Shown here: in pieces, positions 1-9,728 of the stretch
Position numbering within the stretch: position 1 is the first letter of the stretch
How the letters are laid out: every line of letters begins with the position of its first letter
Assembly: GCF_037975245.1 (NCBI RefSeq)
Contig: NC_092571.1
Coordinates: 15,497,917-15,561,916, forward strand
Reading direction: 5' to 3'
Length of the DNA stretch: 64,000 nucleotides
Source of the DNA: Apostichopus japonicus
Taxonomy: Eukaryota > Echinodermata > Holothuroidea > Aspidochirotida > Stichopodidae
Made by a program: the position numbers and the translations under genes
Notes under the pieces: generated by a model
Told to the model about the DNA's origin: nothing
Databases searched by the model: none
The model's input: only the letters and a program-made list of their open reading frames with translations

Positions 1-1522
1 TCATTCTGCAGCATTGCAATTACTTTCATGTAGCCTGTGTTATTGCAGAGTTAAGATGTTAAACCCCAAACTGTTTCCAAGTTACTATTTATAACGCTTT
101 CTTGAGATAGTTGGATTTTTGCCAATTCTCTCAAATTTATGGGATGGATATTGTAAATCAACCTATTTGGGCCTGATATTGAGGCATCAAACAAATTGAT
201 GTTTCCAATATGATATCAATGATGAAATTATTCAGGTAACTTTAGTAAGAAAATCTTCTCAGAAGTGTAAAATAGTTACAAATGGCAACCAAATTCTATA
301 AAGATGGTTAGATGTAAAGATGGTTAAATGCATGCTCTCTGGACAGATGGCAACAAAACAATCCCCTTTCTTGTCATAGTGGTTGTACTGCAATGGCCAC
401 TGTTGCTCTAACGTAGGGAATGCTGCTCAGACATTTCCTTGGGTAGCAAGCCGGGATCTCCCTACCTGCATTAACGTCATAGTAGTCCTTGGTCATAGTG
501 GGTCTACCATTAGCCAAGTTGACTGTATTAATACCGTTTAGAGCAAAATTGACTGCTCTCATCCATATTGTACTGCAAAAATGCCACCATCAACATTTTC
601 AAGACTATGCATAAAAGGTAGGAATCTTGCACTACTTTGGTACAGTCGTATTATTACAGTACATTTGAAAGTTCAGGCCTTTTCATTTCAAACTTCAATG
701 GGATCTCCCTGGCTTAGCAAGACTTGATATTGCAGGTGTTTTAGTACCACAGGCACTACCTTCACTGTAGGCTAGCTAGAAGGATGATTTTTTTGTTACA
801 ACGCAGTAACTTAGTCAGTATAATGCAACATAGTCTCTGCCAACCTTCATAGGCCCTACTAGAGTTAGAATCTGTAGTTGTGTGTATATATAGGGCCGAC
901 ACTGTCATACATTAGGTACACGAGTAATTTGTGGATATGCTCGCCAGAAAGATTGTGCCGACCTTTGACCCATGACAACGACCCATGGCAACGACCCATA
1001 TTTCTAATGATGGGAGTGGTTTACATGCAGACGTGAATATGATCTCGCCGGCCACGGGCTAAGGAAAATGTATGTAAATATGAGACTTTTCTTGTCAACA
1101 TTCCATAAAAATGGGCAGCTTATTGTGGCAGTACCAACAGCAGTTGTGTGAGAAGCGGATTTGTTTGCAAACTTTGAAGAAATTTACGTTGATGGTCTTA
1201 CTCAACATCCAATCCTCCTTTAACAGATGGTGTTCCCATGAAGATTGATCTGAAGTGATCCATGTTTTTTATGTATGGCACCTTCTGTGACCCTGTAATA
1301 GCATTATGGCCAAGATCATTACGTTGTGTCCTTGGGCAAGGCACTTTATTTCAGTCGCCTCTCTTGGAGTCTCTTCATCCATGTGTATAAATGGGGACCT
1401 GTCAGATAAATTGTCTTTTGGATATGTCTGCGCTTTATAAATCCTCAGTATTTAATAATCCTCAACATTATATAATAAATCTTACGATCTTTTCTTCTTT
1501 TTGCAAAATTGAATCTCATCAG
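1..1522. other. Non-coding stretch, presumably an intron of the DNAJC16-like gene
   Basis: No exon could be supported here. It holds an interspersed-repeat fragment near 1310-1440 and otherwise looks like unique AT-rich intron. The ORF at 374-562 (minus) has no recognisable features. Confidence 0.5.
1310..1440 (+). repeat. SINE-like interspersed repeat fragment
   Basis: It contains the phrase CTTGGGCAAGGCACTTTAT, then CTCTTCATCCATGTGTATAAATGGGGACCTG further on. This arrangement resembles the 3' part of short interspersed repeats common in marine invertebrate genomes. The call is by recall only; the boundaries are approximate. Confidence 0.4.
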
Positions 1523-1594
1523 TGAAGGAGAGGTGAGGCAGAGAAGACCTGCAGGAAGTAGCAATAGCTCAGGTTATAAACAGAGGGATGAGAG
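1523..1594 (+). CDS. DNAJC16: DNAJC16-like exon, linker region
   Basis: The acceptor ...CTCATCAG follows a T-rich tract, and the donor GTAATT starts at 1595. The first base completes a codon and the exon ends with two bases (AG) that combine with the G of the next exon. It encodes a charged, Ser-rich stretch (EGEVRQRRPAGSSNSS...), fitting the low-complexity linker expected before the C-terminal thioredoxin-like part. This is the weakest of the three exons because its sequence is not itself conserved. Confidence 0.55.
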
Positions 1595-3052
1595 GTAATT
1601 TATGAAATTATTATTATTATTATGAAAATAATACTGTTAACATCACATGAAAGTAACGGTTGTATCTGTGATAACTGATTTACTTAATATTTCTTATGTT
1701 TACATGTTTCTATCTATGACCTTTTTACTTTTTAATTAAAGTTCCTAAGTTGTCGGGAATTTAAAATGAAAACTACCAACACACTGTAACTAATTAAGAG
1801 CACACAGGCAAGTTCTGAGTATGGTTCAAATATTTTAAGTTTTTAAAATTTTGGATCTTTTTACTTGATTTTTTGGACATCAACTAAACCCTTAGGACAA
1901 AATGCTCATCTCTGGAGGACGTAATTACGGTATCTTGGGATATTTGAATGTCACTCTCAAACAAAAAAGAAAAAGCATTACCAGTCACTCAGATGCCCGC
2001 AAAAATACTTGAGGGAGTCAAACCTCATTATCATGTTCACAGTTTTTCTGGGAGCAAAAAATGGCCACCTTATTAGTTAAGCAGAGTTCCGTCCTATATT
2101 GACCTTGTCCTGTCCACTTTCTTTCTTTGCAACATTTATACAGGAAACTAAACATCCAATGGTTGAGCTCCAGAACCTACGATCACCTCATCAGAAATCC
2201 CCAGAGATCTCAAATATTACTTGTCTTGTTGGTCACGGACGAAACAAAGTCAACACTTTTCCGATCGTTTCTGAGAGAAGTTTGCGATGATTTTCCCCAG
2301 TGAGTAACTGTTTTGTTTTGGTTAAGAAAACAAATTGGGCGTATGTGTGTTTGGAGCTGAAATTTCTCAGGCTGTCGCGTATGCTGATCTTGAACAGAAA
2401 GTATATATTGTTCATCGCTTTCCTGTCGTGAAGATATCGAGAAAGAATGTTATATATGACAGATCAGAACAGAACCCACAGACTTGTACGACAAGTCCAT
2501 TTTAAGTGCAGTCTTCCATGTAATACACAAAACGTAATATCAGACACCTGGTTTCTTATAAAGAACCAATTATCGTAGCAGAAGTCATTAACATGCAGAC
2601 TGCTCGCTGTTGGCAAAAAGAAATGACTTTTTCTATTTGTAGCTTGTGAAATAGTCTTTTTGTAATCTGGACGATCAACAAAACGTAATGTGTTGAAATG
2701 AACCTGTTTTTTGACGATTTCCTCACTTTTCTCTTTGTGCAGGTGCAAAGTCCTATTATTTTCCTATCTTAATTTAAATTCACAACTACGATGGTGCGAG
2801 GAACTCCTCGCCAAGGAGTGCTCTAAAGGTCAGATGGTCGGCACCGTCTTAGCCATCCGCCCATCCAAGAAATACTTTAGCTTATTCACTCCAAAGGACA
2901 GAGACAGGGAGGAAGACAACGATTCGCTCTTCCAGCTTTCGGAGGAGGAGAAATTAGAGACCGCATTGGATGGATTGAGCATGTGGCTCGGTCAATTATT
3001 AGATGGCGGACTGCCCAAACACTCGGTTGAAAAATGGCCAGAGATGGATTAG
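1523..3052 (+). CDS. DNAJC16: DNAJC16-like protein, C-terminal part (three exons, 5' partial)
   Basis: Three exons join in one frame: 1523-1594, 2144-2299 and 2743-3052 (stop TAG). Every junction is phase 2 with GT/AG borders. The joined peptide starts with a polar linker and continues into a thioredoxin-like region with hydrophobic strands ILLVLLVTDETKS and CKVLLFSYLNL. It ends with GTVLAIRPSKKYFSLFTPK, an acidic stretch, and LSMWLGQLLDGGLP followed by WPEMD. The order and spacing of these blocks match my memory of the DNAJC16 C-terminus (KKYF-LF-P block; LSLW-LLEG-L and WPELD ending). DNAJC16 (ERdj8) is an ER membrane protein with an N-terminal J domain, thioredoxin-like domains and a transmembrane segment; those parts would lie before position 1. 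No transmembrane exon was recognised in 1-1522. The exon structure is seen directly; the family name rests on recall, not on a search. Confidence 0.75.
2144..2299 (+). CDS. DNAJC16: DNAJC16-like exon, thioredoxin-like strands
   Basis: The acceptor TTTATACAG ends at 2143 and the donor GTGAGT starts at 2300. The reading frame starting at 2145 is open throughout and encodes KLNIQWLSSRTYDHLIRN, then a hydrophobic strand and the helix LFRSFLREVCDDFP. The frame that would allow an upstream ATG runs into a stop at the exon end and is not used. Confidence 0.8.
2743..3052 (+). CDS. DNAJC16: DNAJC16-like terminal coding exon
   Basis: The acceptor CTTTGTGCAG ends at 2742. The first base completes the glutamine codon split with the previous exon. 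The exon encodes the last thioredoxin-like strands, an acidic loop (RDREEDNDS) and the C-terminal helix before WPEMD, with the TAG stop at 3050-3052. No intron is needed. A possible ATTAAA polyadenylation signal lies at 3529-3534. Confidence 0.8.
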
Positions 3053-5047
3053 AGCACCTTCTAAAATACTTATGTATATGTTGAAATGATAGTGAGTTGG
3101 AAAATCCAGAACAGTGAAAAAACTTCCAGCCTACAGGTAAGGAAGGGAGAAGAATGTAGGTGGTCTTTGAGAAATATAGAGATCATAATATGCTGTAGTT
3201 TGTAGAGGATTCATGCTTAAATTGGGGAGTCAACATGGATATTTGTCAAGTGCAATAAGTGTGAACTTCTGATGTAAGGGTTGATTTTTTTTATATACAA
3301 GAAGTAAATACTTTATGACTTTTTGGTTTAAAAGTGGTATGCTTGCGACACAGAGAACCAACAAATGTTCTTAAATTTATCAAGTTTTTAAATGTTGTCT
3401 CCACTCTTGTTATAAAGAACTGTCTGGTAGGCTCAAAAAAGCACTTTTTTTCTTTTTGACTTTATTTCTTTATATTTAAAGGTACTTTGTAATACCCAGA
3501 AGAAAGTGTGTCCCTGTATCACAGTGCTATTAAACGTGTGACAATTTAGAAGAATATGGAATAACTTCCTAAAAGTGAAATGTCTGATCCGATGGGTGCT
3601 CCTTCATCCTCTAGTTTATCCTATCAGTGGTTTACTTTACTTTCATTGTGGTCGGAATTTACTTGTAAACCATATCCTTTTCTAGATCATCATCCTATTC
3701 TTGTGGTGGATGGGTTAACTAATTTTAAAAACATGTAGATTTTTTGTTGTTGTTTTTTTAAGCAAAGGTAAATGTTTCTGTTAGCTATAAGGATAAACTT
3801 TTAATCAATTGGAGAGTGAAATGCTTTTCCTCTATTTCTTTTTTCTTTCTGCTTCTTTCTCTCTAAGGTGAATACTTTTGTATATCATTTCCAGCTCATG
3901 AAATGCATCTTTGATGGTGTCCAAAATGACAAGTTTGTTAATATTAACCATGGACATATCTGTGGAATAATTGTGAGCGGTTACCAATGCAATAATGTAT
4001 ATGCATTTACTGATCTATGTTTGGATACCGGTTTATCTTTATATTTTTTCGAATAGCCTCATTCTGTGTTAGGAAAATGCTACTATTATGAAAGATATTT
4101 AATGATATAAATCAATTTATGAGAATTTTAATGAAGTGGCTGGATTTTCCAAGTGAAATTAATGGATTCAGTCAATGGTTTGCCAAGCAGATAAAATAAT
4201 GGATTATCTCTATTGGGTTGAAACCAGTTTCAGGGCGGTTAAAATAATGATATTTTGGAATATCCATGACAATATTTCTGGAGAAATTAAATTATAATAG
4301 AGAGAGATGGTTACCAGTGAACTATGCATGATGGTTTCTGATAAATGTTAATTACGTGGATGGCATTTTGGGTTCATTATCCTATGTTATTCTCTGCCCC
4401 TTCCTTTAGTTGTTCAGTGTAACATCTATTTTTGTGCAATATTTTTGAAATAACCACGTTTAATCTCCAAGTATCCCACACAATTGCGAATAAAATACAT
4501 TTCAAGGGATGTGGTTGCAAGGTCTGACCTCTAGCATCGCTTGTAGTGTGATGTGCAAAATGCAGCTATCATCCACTATGTACATAAGACAGGGGCATTC
4601 TCAATAGTTGACCCTTTTGCCAAAATTTGGCCTGCAGAAAGACTTCATTCAGTCCAGCCTGTGAAAAAAAGGTCAGTTCATAGTTACTTAATTGGATATT
4701 CAGACCCTTAAAGGCCTAAGTAGGTTTGAGCGCTCTACCGACTTTGTCTGGCACTTTACACCAGCCAAGTTTGTTCCATCTGGACCTCGTAGAAAATTAT
4801 AAATTGAAAACCCCTAGCACGAGAGATCCAGCTTGTCATTTAGTTTTGCTAGTGCAGACCAGACCACCAATATCTCTTGTAAGTTATTCCTCTATCATTT
4901 GTTTATTCGGTGGTGGTGATCATCTTCTTCCATTTGTTTCCGTTTAACCTTTTGAAAATGAGATGCGCTCTTATTCAATTTGCAACAGAATATAAAACGA
5001 ATCAGATAATTGAGGGCGGCATTGCAAAATAACATTTAAAATCCTGC

Positions 5048-5263
5048 CTGTTAGAAAATTATGAAGTTGTGTATTCTGAGGCATATTTAGGGTCTTCGTG
5101 TAGGTCTATAATGAGATCTGTTTGCAAGGTCGTGCTAATAACTACTTTACTTTTTCTGTTAGAAAATTATGAAGTTGTGTATTCTGAGGCATATTTAGGG
5201 TCTTCGTGTAGGTCTATAATGAGATCTGTTTGCAAGGTCGTGCTAATAACTACTTTACTTTTT
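5048..5263. repeat. Perfect tandem duplication, 2 x 108 bp
   Basis: The unit starts CTGTTAGAAAATTATGAAG and recurs after exactly 108 bases. The two copies appear identical by eye, which implies a recent duplication. Because 108 is divisible by 3, an ORF containing a repeated 36-residue unit appears (5069-5275), but it has no coding features. Confidence 0.9.
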
Positions 5264-5589
5264 GTGGGGGGTTGAATGGGGGTTGTGCAACCCTCCTCCC
5301 CCCCCATCCGAAAATATGCCCTCGATCCGCACATGAAACACGTCGCAGAATGAACTTATGTCTTCCTGCTGCAGTAAGAAGATCCCACCTCTTGTCTAGT
5401 CAGACTAGTCAGAATTCTTTGTTCTATAGAGAATTCTAAAGAGGCTTATATATATTAGTACTACACTACATACTGCCTACGTACAACTCCATGCGTAATA
5501 TAAACTTTGATTATGCCAATAGTTGATTTATCTTACCTATTTTTTCCATTTGTTTTTGGTCTATTTTCTGTGACTTGTGGTCCCTTGAA

Positions 5590-5950
5590 CGATGTTACAT
5601 ATTATACTTCAATAAGGTTTGCAAAATTCAACAACCAATAAAAATATTTTCTGTTTTAGTAATTTCAAAGTTTTCAAAGGTCAGTGTTTATCTCCACAGC
5701 CTTTAATAATCCTTTATTCTTTTTCCTTTCATCTTACCTCTCCTTTGTTGTGTCTATTTTTGCTTTATTCGTTGCTCATTTTGTCTAGTTTAAACTTTCT
5801 GTCGAAATGTGTCTCTCTGTACATCTGTGTCTCATAGTGTATTCTTCGTTTGTTTTTTGAAGATCCTGCTAGGATCGAAACGTCACGACTATCCTAACGT
5901 TTACATATTTACCTACATAGGCTCTTTGCAGTAGATAAGCTGTTTTGCTA
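5590..5950 (+). mobile_element. Possible Penelope-like element terminus with hammerhead-like motif
   Basis: At 5857-5884 the sequence reads TTGAAGA, a short stem (ATCCT, loop GCT, AGGAT), then CGAAACGTC. This resembles the stem II and catalytic core (CUGANGA...GAAA) of the hammerhead ribozymes found at the ends of Penelope-like retroelements. No reverse transcriptase was seen next to it, so it would be a heavily truncated copy. The element limits are guesses. Confidence 0.35.
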
Positions 5951-7952
5951 ACCGGTATTTCTCTCTTTAATCTCACAGATAATTGGTTCAAATTTGTTGT
6001 TGTTACAAAGAAAGCATAGATGTTTCATAATTTACCATTTTTCCATAAATAAGAAAACAAATCATGCCATTGTAAGAAGAAACTGACACATTTAAATTGA
6101 CTCCATAAAACAGAAACTTCATGGTGTACTACTAGAACTAAAATGTATACAACTAAACCCCCTCCCACCCCCTCCCCACATCAGTAGAAAGAACTGCTAA
6201 TTTGTTAAGGTCTACAGCCTCAAGTCCAAGGTTATTACCATTTCAATTTAGGCTTCAAATTATTACAGGGTTGTATTGGTATAACAATAAGTGATTATCA
6301 GAATTGTCAGCCCGAGAACAAATGACAAATATTTACCTATTATGGTACAATTTCCCCGGAAAGAAATTATAATATTTTGCTGCATAGCAAAGTGCAAAAG
6401 TGTCTTCAAATATTGTCACATTCCTGAAATAACTGTTAGCTATAAGACAATGTATGATGGAAATGAAACGAAAAGAGATCAAATCGTAGATTGAAAGAAT
6501 GGAAATCTATATTATAATTTTTGTAATGTAATAAAACAGGAAAAGGATCATTTCAAAATGTAAAATAAGAATGAAATCAAAAAGCTCAATTTTTACCCCA
6601 GTGAAAAGGGTATAAGAAGAAAAATGTTGAACAAAAAGGTCTTTCAAGAAAACCTAAAATCCTACTCTTATTTCATCGTTGAAAGTTGTTTAATAATTCA
6701 CATATTCTTTCGACATTTCTGGCATATCACTACCATTGCAGTTTTTCCATTGATAAAGAATGTTTTATACAAGCAATGATTCATGGATTCTGACAACAGT
6801 ATTAATGACAGGAGTTTTGAAATTTCAAGAAAATTTCATATTTTTTTCTTCTATTAAATTAATTTTTGATGGTGTTCTACCATATGATGTTCAACCATAG
6901 TCTTCTTTTGAAGATATTCATTACATTGCATCCCTACAGTTAACTAAACCAGACTCTTGGAAACTCAATCAACAAAACAACCATTCTTTAAACATTTGAT
7001 GGTCCAACACATTATCACCGTTGTTTGCTGCCACACAACGAAAATGTGTTAATATTTACGTTAATATAGTTCCTAACCTTCTACTTTATAAAAGCAAAGG
7101 TTAAGAATGGTAGGCAGACAACCTCTTGTAGAAAACAAACCGCCTTCGTATTATGCATAAATTTTATTGCTGGCACTTGGGCATAGACTAAAGACTTTAC
7201 ATTTAACAATTGCTAAACGAACTAGATCAAACACAGCGTATTCTAATAACACAAATAAAATAACAATTATCAGCATGCAACGAAACTAACGATAGATTTA
7301 TAGAAAAATTACGAAAAAATTATTCCCACCTTTTTTTTAGTTGACGATTCACAACTTTGCCTTTTTTTCTCCCAAATATTGTTTACTCAATTCAATTTGT
7401 TTTAATCGAAACCAAAATACCGGAACATTGAATAGAAGAAGGGATAAAACTTGAATCTCTCACGTAGATAAAGATATCAAATGGTTTTCAAGGATGACTT
7501 TATGCAGAAAAAATTTAGTCTTGTTATGTTATTATCCAAGAAAACCGACAATTGAGCGCTTCTTTAGTCTCTGTTACTATTTCCGTTTAATGATATTCAG
7601 CTTTAAAATACGCTTAATCTCTGGAATTCCCCTTTAAGATGACGACGTTGTGTCCTCGGTGCAATGATCCGCTAATATTACTCACTCTGTAAATTCTAAT
7701 TGTTCAACCAAAAAACATGATCTTGTTTGACTGTCATATTAACAACAAAGAGTACCATTGATTGACATTCAACACCATTTCTCTCCTTGACAAACCTGTA
7801 ATGTATTGTAGACATTTCATATGACTCCTTAAAAGTTGAGTTTTGTGTTTGCATCTGAGAACTTACCAAGCTGTCTGTGTATTTAGACTAAATGTTAAGG
7901 TCACTTAAATTGATGAACCACAGCTGGTTTAAAGGGTCTTTCCTCATTTGTT

Positions 7953-7972
7953 ATATATATATATATATATAG
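7953..7972. repeat. TA dinucleotide microsatellite
   Basis: About ten consecutive TA units in intergenic DNA. Confidence 0.85.
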
Positions 7973-8738
7973 ACTAATAACATTGTTTTCTATAACATAT
8001 CAGAATCAGATTTTGAGCTTATAACTCAATAGGCAATACCTGATCTTAATAACTAAATTTTCCACACAAAAAAAAGAGGCAGCTACCAATATGATTTGCT
8101 TGATTTTATCATTAAAGGTATTTAATATGAAAGACTGATAATACAATAACTTCAACAAATGCCATATTTTGGAAGTGAATAAAGTCTCAAGAAAAAACCT
8201 TAACGTTTCGAAACAAATTCGTGGTAGCAAATATGGCAGAACCCAATGACTGGAAGAGAATCATAAATTCAACGGATAAAGTCCGACCTAGAAATTCAAG
8301 CATTCTTGTTTTTAAGTATATTTACCAATGAGTGCTGTCCAATTGTCTCTCAATATTAATGCAATATGTTTAATAATGATACTATTAAGATAAACACAAG
8401 AACTTACTTTAATACAAAATTTCAATCTTTTCAACAGTCCTTTGATGCTGCAGAAGTCATAAACTCTTACATTATCTCTCTTACAATTTAAACATCGCAC
8501 TTCATTACTTAACAATTCTCCAACATCACCCCACCTGTACTCTCCAGGCCCAATGTGTTATCACCTTATCCTCATATCAGGTTAATCTGTAGATTGAGGA
8601 ATGCTACTTATATGTATCTTTACCAATCAGCTTTAAGACAAGAGTTTTGGTCGACAGTTTAACCAATCACTCAGAGCATTACTCATTTAACACTGTAAAC
8701 AAAGCAGACAATCTCTTCCCCAAAATATTTATCAAGAT

Positions 8739-8893
8739 ATGCTCTTGTAAGGAAGATGTTTGGGTCCATCATTCAAGTATGCTCTTGTAAGGAAGAGGGT
8801 TGGGTCCATCATTCAAGTATGCTCTTGTAAGGAAGAGGGTTGGGTCCATCATTCAAGTATACTCTTGTAAGGAAGGCGTTTGGGTCCATATCC
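8739..8893. repeat. 40-bp tandem repeat, about 3.9 copies
   Basis: The units start ATGCTCTTGTAAGGAAGA at 8739, 8779 and 8819, with a variant (ATACTC...) at 8859. Each continues TTGGGTCCATCATTCAAGT except the last, which is truncated. The two middle copies are nearly identical. Confidence 0.9.
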
Positions 8894-8995
8894 ATAGGTT
8901 CGACAGCCCAGATGCGATAAAATTGTGGATGTTATTTGAAAGAACGTAAAACAAAGTGCAGATCTTGATGCTACTCTAGAACAGGAACAGAAATA

Positions 8996-9001
8996 TTTAT
9001 T
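8996..9001 (-). terminator. Candidate polyadenylation signal for SDF4
   Basis: AATAAA on the minus strand, about 550 bases downstream of the SDF4 stop codon. This is the canonical hexamer, but AT-rich DNA gives such matches by chance and others exist nearby. Confidence 0.3.
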
Positions 9002-9551
9002 ACTGAAACAATTGTTCTTCTTGTGAAATATGATGAATGACAGCAATTGTTTCTAAAAAATATCAAAGAGTTGTTATTCCACTCAATTATGTGTTAACTT
9101 CATCCATTCCCAATTTTTATTTTAGAAGTTTTGGGGAAAAATTTCAGATAGCAAAGAACTTTTTCAAGGTGTCTACTTTTCCACCTCAAATTCCTATTCA
9201 GTTGTTTGTTAACTATTTGTTCAATTTGGTTAATCAGGGCGACAAGTTCTTATTGCTGGTAAGTTGGTAACCTAGTTGAATTTACATATTAAACTTTTAT
9301 CCTTATTGAATTAAACTCAAGAATCTAAATCCATTAATTTGGCAATCCACTAAACAAAGATTTCATTGTAACACACCTCATTTCTTATAATTTTTTACCC
9401 CCAACCCCTTTTTTTTTTTGAAGAATCATTTCATCTCGAAGCCAAGTTGACTTCGATACAATTAGCACACAGAAGAATTAGAAGTCACTATGGTAACCAA
9501 ACATTCCCATAATACCCAATCCAAGAAAAAAAAAATTGTTTCAGCATGCGG

Positions 9552-9728
9552 TTAGAATTCATCGTGCACATTTCTGGCATAATTGTAAACTTTGCTTCCG
9601 ATGAATATGTAGTAACTTCCAAGGACCTCGTGCGGTGAGAGAAGGTGATCGCTATTGTCGTCTGCTGCCCCCATTAGGTGACGTGCCTCCCCTTCGGCGT
9701 GCTGTTTGTTTTTAGGGTCCATGTAAGC
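9552..9728 (-). CDS. SDF4: SDF4 coding exon 6 (EF-hand 6 and C-terminus)
   Basis: 177 bases from acceptor TGTTACTGCAG to the TAA stop. It encodes AYMDPKNKQHAEGEARHLMG, the loop DDNSDHLLSPHE and the terminal YARNVHDEF. Confidence 0.93.
   Translation of the reverse strand, partial: AYMDPKNKQHAEGEARHLMGAADDNSDHLLSPHEVLGSYYIFIGSKVYNYARNVHDEF

Larger units (their letters stand above)
3053..9551. other. Intergenic region between DNAJC16-like and SDF4 genes
   Basis: The two genes are convergent, so both 3' untranslated regions fall here. No conserved coding region was seen; the short ORFs are uninformative. Contents: a perfect 108-bp tandem duplication (5048-5263), a possible Penelope-type element end (about 5600-5950), a TA microsatellite (about 7953-7972), and a 40-bp tandem repeat (8739-8893). 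Confidence 0.6.
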
